A stretch of 64,000 bases of DNA from Kosakonia oryzendophytica (GTDB taxonomy: Bacteria; Pseudomonadota; Gammaproteobacteria; Enterobacterales; Enterobacteriaceae): NCBI RefSeq assembly GCF_900094925.1, contig NZ_FMAY01000005.1:273240-337239 (forward strand), given 5' to 3'. Positions 53,305-63,500 of the stretch are shown here, piece by piece. Below the pieces are notes generated by a model. It was not told the origin of the DNA, did not search any database, and was given only the letters and a program-made list of their open reading frames with translations. The translations under genes were made by a program, and so were the position numbers. Position 1 is the first letter of the stretch. Each line of letters starts with the position of its first letter.

Positions 53305-53400
53305 TATCAATGGGGTTTCCCATCCAAACAGTCAACTACCCTTATGCCGAAATGAAAATTTTCATGCCATTAATTGATGGCGCCCTGATATGAGATTGTT

Positions 53401-54762
53401 ATGACACGCATTTATCCACACATCGTCGTTGCCAAATTTGGCGGCACCAGCGTAGCCGACTTTGACGCGATGAACCGCAGTGCCGCCATTATTCTTGCCG
53501 ATCACCATGTCCGTCTGGTTGTGTTATCTGCTTCTGCAGGTGTGACCAACCTGTTAGTCGAGCTTGCCGCAGGCCTCGAAAGCCGCGACCGCCAGGATAA
53601 AATTGACACCCTGCGCGCTATCCAGCACAACATTATTTCTCGCCTGAAACAGCCTGAGGCTATCGGCCAGGAAATCGATCACCTTCTTGAGAACATTAGC
53701 CGCCTTGCGGAAACGGCCGCGAGCGCGCCGTCCGCTGCACTCAGTGATGCGCTGGTGAGCCATGGGGAGCTGATGTCTTCTCTGCTGTTTGTTGAGGTCC
53801 TGCGTGAACGCGGTGTTGAAACAGAGTGGTTCGACGCACGCAAAGTCATCCGCACCAACGATCATTTCGGCTGCGCCGAACCGGTGATTAGTGCTATTGC
53901 GGAACTGGCAGAGAAGCAGTTGCGCCCGCGCCTTGAACAGGCATTAATCATCACTCAAGGGTTTATTGGCAGTGATGCGGCCGGACACACGACGACACTG
54001 GGCCGTGGCGGCAGCGATTACACCGCATCGTTACTTGGTGAAGCCTTGCAGGCGAACCGTGTGGATATCTGGACCGACGTTGCTGGGATCTATACCACCG
54101 ACCCGAGGATTGTTCCTCAGGCGCAGCGTATCGATGAAATTTCATTTTCCGAAGCCAGCGAAATGGCGACATTTGGCGCCAAAGTTCTGCACCCGGCAAC
54201 CTTACTGCCGGCAATGCGTAAGAACATCCCGGTGTTTGTCGGTTCCAGCAAAGACCCATCCGCAGGAGGAACCCGCGTCTGCTGCAATGCTGAGAATCCG
54301 CCGCATTATCGTGCCCTTGCCGTTCGCCGCAAGCAGACACTGTTGAAATTACACAGCGTAAATGCACAACCTGCCCATGCTTTTTTGGCCGACATGTTTG
54401 CGATTTTATCGCGCCATCATGTGGCGATGGATTTAGTGACCACGTCCGAGACGAGTATCGCACTGATCCTGAACGCAACCGGCGCCACATCCGGCGAAGC
54501 AGACACGCTAACCACCTCGTTGCTGACTGAACTGTCATCCCATTGCCGCGTCGAAGTGGAAGCCGACCTGGCATTAGTCACCCTGATTGGCAACGCGCTC
54601 TCGCGCGCCGCAGGGATCTGTCAGCAGGTCTTCGCCGGCATGGAAAACCACCCGGTGCGGATGATTTGTCATGGCGCGTCCAGCCACAATCTCTGTTTCC
54701 TGCTTCCGGCAGACTCCGCAGACAATGCGATAAAGACGCTGCACCGCAGTCTGTTTGAATAA
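53401..54762 (+). CDS. Aspartate kinase, LysC-type paralog
   Basis: A 453-residue aspartokinase, closely similar to E. coli LysC (449) over its length. KFGGTSVADFDAMNRSA opens the kinase domain, TTTLGRGGSDYTASLL and VDIWTDVAGIYTTDP follow, and two ACT domains close the protein. At the lysine site, E. coli Met318, Ser321, Gly323 and Thr352 correspond here to Ala322, Ala325, Ala327 and Ile356. Thr352Ile is a known lysine-resistant change in E. coli LysC, while the E. coli residues 340, 344 and 345 are kept. With dat and ddc divergent beside it, this looks like a lysine-insensitive enzyme dedicated to diaminobutyrate. It is not the usual lysC locus. Confidence 0.93.
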   Translation: MTRIYPHIVVAKFGGTSVADFDAMNRSAAIILADHHVRLVVLSASAGVTNLLVELAAGLESRDRQDKIDTLRAIQHNIISRLKQPEAIGQEIDHLLENISRLAETAASAPSAALSDALVSHGELMSSLLFVEVLRERGVETEWFDARKVIRTNDHFGCAEPVISAIAELAEKQLRPRLEQALIITQGFIGSDAAGHTTTLGRGGSDYTASLLGEALQANRVDIWTDVAGIYTTDPRIVPQAQRIDEISFSEASEMATFGAKVLHPATLLPAMRKNIPVFVGSSKDPSAGGTRVCCNAENPPHYRALAVRRKQTLLKLHSVNAQPAHAFLADMFAILSRHHVAMDLVTTSETSIALILNATGATSGEADTLTTSLLTELSSHCRVEVEADLALVTLIGNALSRAAGICQQVFAGMENHPVRMICHGASSHNLCFLLPADSADNAIKTLHRSLFE

Positions 54763-54770
54763 CACCCCAC

Positions 54771-54820
54771 GGCAACGGGCGGGTTGATTAACCGCCCGTT
54801 GCCGGGCCTTCTGCTTTCTT
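54771..54820 (+). terminator. Intrinsic terminator of the LysC paralog
   Basis: Perfect 12-bp arms GGCAACGGGCGG (54771-54782) and CCGCCCGTTGCC (54792-54803), with a 9-base loop, are followed by GGGCCTTCTGCTTTCTTG. It starts nine bases past the stop. Confidence 0.85.
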
Positions 54821-54873
54821 GTAACCTTCCGGCGATAAGCCTGTTATCACAATCTGACATGACCGGACTCCAC

Positions 54874-55161
54874 ATGGCAGCTCACGCTTCAAAAGATCCT
54901 TTGCATGGCGTTACGCTTGAAATGCAAGTCAATGCGCTGGTGGCCCGTTTCGGCTGGCTCGCCTTGAGTAAACGGATCAATATCAATTGCTTTAAGAACG
55001 AACCCAGCGTTAAATCCAGTTTGAAGTTTTTGCGTCGGACTCCCTGGGCACGCGCCGAAGTTGAAGCGCTGTATCTTGAATCCCTGGAAGATATCGTCCC
55101 TGAAAAAGCGGATGAGCCCACCTTTAACCCGTGGGCCAACAGTCGCATAAAGAAGAGTTAA
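54874..55161 (+). CDS. VF530-family small protein
   Basis: A 95-residue protein of the VF530 (DUF2132) type, which has a DNA-binding-like fold. Conserved blocks are KDPLHGVTLEMQVNALVARF and RININCFKNEPSVKSSLKFL, then RRTPWARAEVEALYLE. Function is not established. The ATG at 54874 is preferred over an upstream frame to 54784 that runs across the terminator. It lies seven bases before digH and may be co-transcribed. Confidence 0.85.
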   Translation: MAAHASKDPLHGVTLEMQVNALVARFGWLALSKRININCFKNEPSVKSSLKFLRRTPWARAEVEALYLESLEDIVPEKADEPTFNPWANSRIKKS

Positions 55162-55168
55162 TACTCAG

Positions 55169-56470
55169 ATGTTGCTACAAAAATCAGGCGTACTGATTGC
55201 CACCGCGCTGTTACTGGCCAGTTGCGTTTCCCGTCCTCCCAAGTCGCTCATTACCCCGCTTCCTCCGGTGGCAAAACAACCGCTACCGACCCAAACGAAA
55301 AAAAGCCACGAAACGGTACGCGGCGTCTGGTTGACGACCGTGTCGCGTCTCGACTGGCCACCATTAACCTCGGTTAATGGCAGCAGCGCTTCCGTGCGCA
55401 TCCGCCAGCAGCAGGACGCCCTGCGACAGAAGCTGGACAAACTGAAAGCGCTTGGCATCAACACGGTGTTCTTCCAGGTCAAACCGGATGGTACTGCCTT
55501 GTGGCCCTCAAAAATCTTGCCCTGGTCAGATATGCTGACCGGCAGTATTGGCGCAGACCCCGGTTACGATCCACTGCAATTCATGCTGGACGAAGCCCAC
55601 AAACGCGGCATGAAAGTGCATGCGTGGTTTAACCCTTATCGTGTGTCGGTGAACACCAAACCAGGCACCATCGCCGAACTCAACCGCACATTGCCGCTGC
55701 ACCCCGCCAGCGTTTTTGTTTTGCACCGTGACTGGATCCGCACGGCGGGCGATCGCTTAGTACTCGATCCTGGCATACCGGAGGCGCGAGATTGGATCAC
55801 CAGTATCGTGGCCGAAGTGGTGTCGCATTATCCGGTAGACGGTGTGCAGTTCGATGACTATTTCTATACAGAAACCCCGGGATCTCCCCTGAATGACAAT
55901 GACACCTTCAGGAAATATGGTCAGGGATTTGCCTCAAAAGCGGACTGGCGACGGAACAATACGCAGCAGTTAATTGAGCAGGTTTCGCGCACCATCAAAC
56001 AACTAAACCCCAATGTCGAATTTGGTGTGAGTCCTGCTGGCGTATGGCGCAACCGCTCGTTCGACCCGGCCGGTTCAGATACACGAGGCGCCGCCGCGTA
56101 CGACGAATCGTTTGCCGATACGCGCCGCTGGGTGCAACTGGGCCTGCTGGATTATATTGCTCCACAGTTGTACTGGCCTTTCTCGCGTGATGCCGCCCGT
56201 TATGACGTGCTGGCAAAATGGTGGGCAGAGGTGGTGAAACCGACCAACACGCGTCTTTATATCGGCGTGGCGCTGTATAAAGTCGGCGAACCATCGGCAA
56301 AAGAGCCTGACTGGACGGTACAAGGTGGCGTGCCGGAGCTGAAAAAACAGCTCGATTTGAACGAAACCGTGCCGCAAATTAACGGCACGATCCTGTTCCG
56401 GGAAGATTTTCTTAATCAGCCGCAAACCCAGCAAGCCGTCAATTACATCAAAAGCCGCTGGGGGGGTTAA
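55169..56470 (+). CDS. digH: Divisome-localised glycosyl hydrolase DigH (YddW)
   Basis: A 433-residue lipoprotein of the GHL10/DUF187 family. It begins with a lipobox (LLASC, Cys about residue 19) and keeps RGVWLTTVSRLDWPP, INTVFFQVKPDGTALWPSK, GYDPLQFMLDEAHKRGMKVHAWFNPYRVSVN, VDGVQFDDYFYTE and FGVSPAGVWRNRS, all nearly identical to E. coli DigH (439 residues). In E. coli it cleaves denuded glycan strands at the septum. The ATG at 55169 starts directly after the VF530-like stop. Confidence 0.95.
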   Translation: MLLQKSGVLIATALLLASCVSRPPKSLITPLPPVAKQPLPTQTKKSHETVRGVWLTTVSRLDWPPLTSVNGSSASVRIRQQQDALRQKLDKLKALGINTVFFQVKPDGTALWPSKILPWSDMLTGSIGADPGYDPLQFMLDEAHKRGMKVHAWFNPYRVSVNTKPGTIAELNRTLPLHPASVFVLHRDWIRTAGDRLVLDPGIPEARDWITSIVAEVVSHYPVDGVQFDDYFYTETPGSPLNDNDTFRKYGQGFASKADWRRNNTQQLIEQVSRTIKQLNPNVEFGVSPAGVWRNRSFDPAGSDTRGAAAYDESFADTRRWVQLGLLDYIAPQLYWPFSRDAARYDVLAKWWAEVVKPTNTRLYIGVALYKVGEPSAKEPDWTVQGGVPELKKQLDLNETVPQINGTILFREDFLNQPQTQQAVNYIKSRWGG

Positions 56471-56483
56471 GGTGTTAATTAGA

Positions 56484-57044
56484 TTAGCTTTCCATTAGTT
56501 CATCATAGAGATTACGTAGCCGTGTTCGCAAATAGAGCACGGCTTTATGTTTGCGGGATAACAGTGTCTGGACGCTAACACCGGTCTCTTCTGCCAGCGC
56601 TTTATAGCTGTAGCCCTGCAATTCCGTTTGTTCAAAGACATCCCGCTGTTCCGGTGTTAACTCTCCCAACGCTGTGTTCAACTCTGCCCATAACACGGTT
56701 TTGAGGTACTCCTCTTCCGGCGTTTGCGCCACGCCAAACAGGGTTTCCGCAATTTCATCTTCCGGAAAATCGTTCTCCTCGTCGTCACTCAAAAAACCCG
56801 ATAACGGAAGCTCACGTTTTTTCCGCGCGCGATCGGTCATCTCGTTGCGCGCTGCACGGAACAGCCAGGCGGCAACGTTCTCCACCGGCTGTTCAACGTT
56901 GATTAATTGCAGGGTAATTTCCTGCAAAATATCTTCAGCATCATCACGTCCGGAGGTCCGTCCGCGGATGAACGCGCTCAGCCTCGCACGGCAGGCACTG
57001 AGCGCCGACATCAGCAACGACTCCCTCGCTATGCCGCTTTTCAT
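56484..57044 (-). CDS. ECF-type RNA polymerase sigma factor
   Basis: A 186-residue sigma factor. Region 2 is seen at DDAEDILQEITLQLIN and ENVAAWLFRAARNEMTDRARKK, and region 4 at LGELTPEQRDVFEQTELQGYSYKALAEETGVSVQTLLSRKHKAVLYLR. It is of the RpoE-like ECF type with no other domain. The start may be the ATG at 57044 (GAG upstream) or the GTG at 57053, which overlaps the stop of the partner gene as GTGA. Its partner is the His-rich membrane protein, which may be its anti-sigma factor. Confidence 0.88.
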   Translation of the reverse strand: MKSGIARESLLMSALSACRARLSAFIRGRTSGRDDAEDILQEITLQLINVEQPVENVAAWLFRAARNEMTDRARKKRELPLSGFLSDDEENDFPEDEIAETLFGVAQTPEEEYLKTVLWAELNTALGELTPEQRDVFEQTELQGYSYKALAEETGVSVQTLLSRKHKAVLYLRTRLRNLYDELMES

Positions 57045-57049
57045 CAGGT

Positions 57050-57478
57050 TCACTCAGCATCCGGCGTGTTGGGGTTTGCGGTTTGGGGTTTTTCAGCCTC
57101 CTCTTCACGCCCGCGCCAGCCACAGTGACCACGATGACCATGACGGCCAAATCCTTCATGACGGGCACGAATAAATTCTTCACGTTGTTCCGGCGTCATT
57201 TGCATCCAGCGTTCATGCATGCGACGGTGCCGGCCAAACATTCCCGGACGGAAACCCAGACCACCAAACAGAATGCGGCACAGCACCAGTAACCCGAGCG
57301 CCTGCCAGAAGCCTATCGTTTTCACGCCGACAATCGCCGGAAGAACGGCATTCCAGAGCGACATCACCACCAGGCCGAGAACGACCAGCAACACGACGCC
57401 AATCACCAGTGGTTTCGCAAATCGGTGACCGCCAAACCGGCGACCGCAATGATGCCCATGCATACCAAACTCTCTCAT
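57050..57478 (-). CDS. His-rich two-helix membrane protein, possible anti-sigma or metal sensor
   Basis: A 142-residue protein. A His- and Arg-rich N-terminus (MHGHHCGRRFGGHRF) is followed by two hydrophobic segments (residues 24-48 and 56-76) and a soluble tail that contains MTPEQREEFIRARHEGFGRHGHRGHCG, a CpxP/Spy-like metal or stress motif. It overlaps the sigma factor gene and is the first gene of the pair. Membrane tether plus a His-rich segment fits a metal- or envelope-stress-sensing anti-sigma, but this is inference. Confidence 0.78.
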   Translation of the reverse strand: MREFGMHGHHCGRRFGGHRFAKPLVIGVVLLVVLGLVVMSLWNAVLPAIVGVKTIGFWQALGLLVLCRILFGGLGFRPGMFGRHRRMHERWMQMTPEQREEFIRARHEGFGRHGHRGHCGWRGREEEAEKPQTANPNTPDAE

Positions 57479-57570
57479 TGTGTGTTTACCTCATAACAGT
57501 AGCGAAAAATGACTTGTGATGAAGTAGACGAATGAGCCACGAAAATATTGCCGAAAAAAATAAAAAACAT

Positions 57571-60500
57571 TCATGAAACGCTTCCCGTCCCTCCCAAATA
57601 TTTATCCAACAGGTCTGCGGAAAAAGCGCTCAGGGTGAGGATATCCATGCAGCGTTCGGCAAACGCTTCCGCACTGTTGATCTCATCACTACATAACGCT
57701 CTGAACTGTTCCAGGGTGACATAGAGTCCGCTCTGATACTCAGGATATTCATCCAGAAATACCCGCTCATCAAAAACGCCATTAACGAAATCCGCGACGT
57801 TGTTAATCAGATCCGTAAACAGATCGGCTTCGCGCCGGGTTCTCGTCGTTTTCACACTTTTGTACAGCCCCAATAATCGATTCCAGAAATCATGGTTGCG
57901 ACTGCTCTGGTTGATGATTTTGGTCCGTTCCGCAGGGGATAAATCGGCAGGAACATATGTTCTGAAGCGGTTAAAAACAGACGGGTTATTGTGTATTCTG
58001 GCACTGAAACGAAGCGGATATGCCACCACTTTTTTATCCAACAAATAGGCCAGTGCTTTGCCTGTGGGGACAAGACCAAATGCGCCATAGCAGGATTCCA
58101 GCTTAATTTCTCGTATGCTGCCCAGATTCAGCGGCGGGGTTTCCCGCAGCGCCAATCCTTTGATCACCTCCGACAGTTCGTACGCATCCATATAGTTAAC
58201 GTTAGACGCTGCGCCATGAAGCCTCACCGTTAATATCGGGCCTTCAGCAAAGAAGCGGGCATCCCGCCCCAGCAATGATGTCAGGCGCAGGTTAGTTAAT
58301 GAGATGTCGCCCGCCTGCACGCCATATTTGCTGAAAAGCTCTTCCGGAAACTGACTCGCTTTCACCACCGCATTGTTACTGGTCAGCCGCGGATCCAAAC
58401 GGGCGGGATTCACCATCATGAACTCCCCCTCTCCCAGGCTGTACATCAGGTGATGTGCGGAGAAAGAGTCAGCGCCAGAATCACCGAATATCACCAGCTT
58501 ACCTTTTGGCAAGGCCCCCAGTGCCGTACTGTTGGGCACCTTTTGAGGCGTAACGAAAAATTGTTTTACCGAACGGTTGATCTCAGTACCCGCCTGCTGA
58601 GTCCCGGACTTAAACAGAGGCGTTAATATGGCTTGCAACGCCAGCGCCTGCTCTGGTGCCAGTTCACCTGACTGTCGTAAAAGGTCAGTAGATTTGGTGA
58701 GCACCGCCTGGGCATCAGCAACCGTCTCTGTTGCCTGCTCTGCCAGCGTTTTCAGCGTTAGGCTTTCTTCTCTAATAATCTCTTTCGGTTCCGCCGCAAT
58801 AAGGTGTATATCACGAGTGTCACCGCCCCGGCGTCGAAAGGTGGTTCCAGTAAATTCACCCAACTGTTCGGCGGTGATGATCTGCTTACCCTCTCCTAAC
58901 GCAGGATCAAGCACATTATTCTTCACCCCGGCAAACCGGCCATTACCCAGACTGACCATTATATGGACTGGCCTGGCCTCCATAGCCGATAAAGCAGGAT
59001 CGGTCGCCGTAAAGAGCAGCACATCACCCTGCCGCACCCGCAACAGGCTTTCCATACTGTCAACAGTCTGCGTACGCGCAAACAGTGATTTCACATTCAC
59101 AAACTCCGGTTCACCTGTCGCCTGTTTCAGCCCTTTACGTAAAGCATCCCCGGGCCCACGACTAAGAAGTTCTGCATTTTCCAGTAAATCAACGGCATAG
59201 TCCCAACTAACATCAGAGACAACGTCTGTCAGCCTGCTGCGCCTCGCGGCCTCTCGTACCGGATTGGAAAAACCGAGCCCTATCACCGGCATTTTTTTTT
59301 GTGTACCCGCGACTGTGTCGGCAACCTGGGTAGCAGGGTAATACCAGCTCGGCCGCAACAGTACTTTGGCATTCGGAATAAGCGAATTCGGGCCATAGAA
59401 AAAATACTTGCTGAACGGCCCGAAATCGGTAGTTGCCGCCGCACGGGTCGGGTAGTCGCCGTATTTAATCAAACTCCGGCTGGTGAGATTGGCATATTTT
59501 TGCGCCCATAATGCTTCTGGTAAAATGATCGGTCCATTTAATTCAGCATATATGCCACCAAATTGAGCGGCAGTAAGGTCGAAAACATAGTCACCGCCCT
59601 TTTCACCTCTACGCGCAACAATAACGTAATGATTTACCGGTTTTCTATCGGTTCCATGAATGAAAAATGCCATGGCACGGTAACGAATTTCTTCAAAACC
59701 ATTCCTGGCAAGATAAGCGGCGACATAAGAAGAGACATATTCACATTTCTCTTTTGGGTAATTGATCGACTGTGATATTTCACCAACCTCTCTCATTTTT
59801 GTCAGATATTCTTGTGCATCAAATTCATTCCCACCATTCAAATTTTCCAGAACCTTTTCTTTTTTTAAATCTTCACGCATCTGTTGGATTCCCATCACCA
59901 CGTCATCACGGCTTGATGCTCGTTTTCCTCCACCACGCAAGCCTCCGTACGCAATGTTTATTTTCCATTTTCCATTTTCAAAAACAATAGGTTCACCGTA
60001 GGCGAAACGCCCCGGATTTTTCGGGTCGACTGTGCGCCATGTATAGGATGCATCATCCCAGCGTATCTGGTAGGTATTGTCGTCTACACTAATGTAATAC
60101 TCTTTATTCTGATTATTGATAGTGGAAGGAACATAAACCTCAGCATCTTTTACTTTACTTTTATACATTTTCCATATATCCACATCCGTGCGTGCGTATT
60201 TTTTATTAATCCCACGAGTCTGGGCAATCGGAACGTCCTCGGGCACCAGGACACGAAGATTTTTTGTTTTACTGATACGATGGATGGTGAAGCGGGTGAT
60301 CTCTTTAATTGCTAATGGATCAATCATATCAATCAATGCCATCATGCTAATTTTTGTTATTTTTAAGGCACTAAATGCAGCGTCCTTCGCCATTTCCTTA
60401 AGGACATACAGTTGCAGTGATTTACCAGCAAGACCGTTTTTTAATCCCTGCTGCAAAAAAGTGGAAATCCCTTTCATCCGGCTAATGACAGATGCTATCT

Positions 60501-63500
60501 GTACACCTGCACTGACGGCAATAAATACTACACCGATGGTATCAAGCAGTACGGATTCCATATCAACTTCGTATTCTTCATTTGTCGCGTAGTGGTAAAT
60601 CTCACGATAAAAAGGAATCATAACAAAAGCGATTTTTTGCAATATGAATGGTGTATATAGCTCTCTTCTTTTAACCTCAGCAGAATTATTCAGCACCGCA
60701 CGAATACTGGTATTTAGCAAAGAAATGACATTATTACCAGGCTGTGTGGCATTAATATTTCGATGATAAATAATGCCATAGTCACTATTTTCTGAAAACG
60801 GTGAAGGATACTCTATGCCGTTATCAGAATTGTACAGAAACGCTTTTATCAAATTTTTCTTAGTGATCTCCCAGCGCTCTCTGAAAAGACCTATTCCCAT
60901 TCCGCCATATTGTTTAAGAAAAGTATTAGAGTACAGCTCAAGATATTCATCAAAGCTAAATTTTGCGTCAGGGTTTATTTTTGTTATTTCATTCAAAAAA
61001 ACATTAGCATTCATCTGATTAGCGCTAAAAACCCGGCTAAACATGGCACCAGGAAATAGCGAAAAGAAGATCCAGCGATTGTCATGCAACTGGATAAAAA
61101 GCATTTCACCGGGCATGCGGTTAGCATCTGTATCGGTAACCTTCACTTCAAAACGTAATCTTTTTTTGGTTTTTTTGAGAAGATCGGCTAACGATACTCC
61201 AGAAAATAACAAAAGAGTTTTAGCCAGCTCACTGGCATCGTAAGTGCTGTATTTTTCTTTATAAACCCTGAATTGTTCATTATAATCTGATTGATTTTCA
61301 AAATACTCACTACTGAGTACACCTGAAAGTGAAGTATAACCTTCCGGTATTTTAGTAATCTCGGTTAAAGGATTAAGATGATAAACATCAGTATAGTAAT
61401 CATCGACTATTTTGGTAATATCCTGACCTTGTAGATTACTGATTTTTTTGTTATTTTTTAAGAGCCAATAAAGAATTGGCGCAAGAAAAAAGGAGTCCTC
61501 TGTATTTTCATTAAACTGAAAGTTATTTTTATTTATTTTTTCTGCTTGCTCATTGACCCAAACGATATCTGTATAATCATTTGCCAGAGAATGTTTTTCA
61601 ATACCAATGGCAGTTAAGCGATTCACCAGGGAATTGAAAATGCTTTGTTGTTCTGACATTCTGATCACTAAATCTCTGGCAATTCGTATCGTTTTCAACT
61701 CATGAAGTTCTTTCTCGCTGTATGCTTCTCTCTCTTTTACCAACATTTTGACTTCCTGGAGGGCAAGCGTAATAATTGCTTCTTCTGTAGCCAGCGACGT
61801 GCTGTTTTGATCTGTGGTGTGTCTCAGATTGGTACCGAGTGTATTTTTTGCCAGGATAACACCCTGATCATAACCCGAATATTTTTCACTATGCAATTGT
61901 ATCTGCTTATCATATTGAGTGGTTTTCTCCCGAATGTTATCAGCGATTTTTTGGAGTTGTTTTTTTTCAGATTCTAATATTTTTATTTTTTCTTGTTCTT
62001 CCTTGGCGCGAGTGATTTCCTTATTACCGTCCGGTGCATTAAACTGTTCCTTAATGTTGCGCATATGAATCTGTCTTCGATTATCCGCTTCGGCTATTTT
62101 TCTGCTTACCTCTGCAATCTTAAGATCAACATTATAGCTCTCCAACAATTTTTTCTTTTTTTTAATATCCTGTACGACCAGGCGAGAATGCCAGGCAGCA
62201 TAGATTTCTGTCGTATCGACAAGTCCGGTAGAGAAAGCATGATAGTAGGTATTCAGTAACGGCTCATTCCATTCATTTTTTTTCGCAGCAGGAAGCAACT
62301 GTTCTGTATAATGCATTTGTTGTTGCCTGCGTACCAGTTTATTTTTTAATATTAAAAGCTTACGCAGTTTTTCATTATCTGGTTCTGTATAAAGACGATA
62401 GAACTCCTGGTCAATAATCTGTAACAGTAATTGCAAAAGTGTATTCCAGCTAACATAATCATGCCCTGATAAGGCATGAAACAGAGCATGACGTATTTCT
62501 CTGGCAAGATCAGTATTAATCAATAAACTGCTAATCGCATCACTAATAACCTGTGGTGCTTCCACTGCAGTTTCCCCGGCGTATTCCCACATGCCTTTGT
62601 AATTATGAACAATCACATTAACCGTTTCGTCTTTTTTCTTAACAGAAATAACACCCACATTGCCGCCAAGGAAAACAAACGGCCACCAGGCTTTATTCAG
62701 AAAAATATAGAGATCGCCATTAGGCTGACGGTAAATACCCCCATCGCCCTCCAAAGATGCCGGGAAACCCGCCGTGCGGGTATCATAACTCCAGAGCCTG
62801 GCCTCTTCTGTTAACCACGCCGACGCGGTGGTATTTTCAGGTCGTTTCCCGGTTCCGGTGGTCGGCGTTTGATCCTTATCTCCCCACTGTTGGCTCTGAC
62901 GGTCTTTAAAGATATTGACGGTTTTTGCCGTACTGTCATTACGTTTTTCATAAATCGTTGCGTTGTCATATACCGTAGACGAAGCGGTTGTTTTGGTGAG
63001 TGTAACTGGCCAGAAATTAGTGGCCGCGTAAATAAACGTTTCTCCGGATGCCGACTCGTAAATTCCCCGTTCTTTCTGGGTCTTAAAATCGCCTGGTGAG
63101 GGTTGCATGGCATTACGTGGGTCAAACTCTTTTTCAATCCTCTCATCGATATCCCGCGAGACAACAGACACGCCGGGCATAACCATTGGTCTGATCGTGG
63201 TTGCCGTATCCCATGTATTTTCTTTGCGCAGGACATACACATATTTCGCACCTGTGATAATCACCCCTACGCTGTCGCTGACAAAGATAAACGGCCAGTA
63301 TTTCCCTTGCAGACAGATATAGAATTTATCATCCTGATAAATCGCCCCCTCATGGCCCACCGCCATCTGGTTGTATTGAAAGGTGTTACCTGCCCCCCAG
63401 CTTTGCGCAAGCTGAACCAGCGATGGCGACGCTGAGGTCACCTCGGGTTTACCCTTCACTTCGGGCAACGTTGTCACCGCCGCTGGCAGGGACTCCTCCG

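Noticed and set aside
62811..63251. 146-codon minus-strand frame inside the giant gene
   Set aside because: Shifted frame of a long coding sequence; no separate ribosome site or family.
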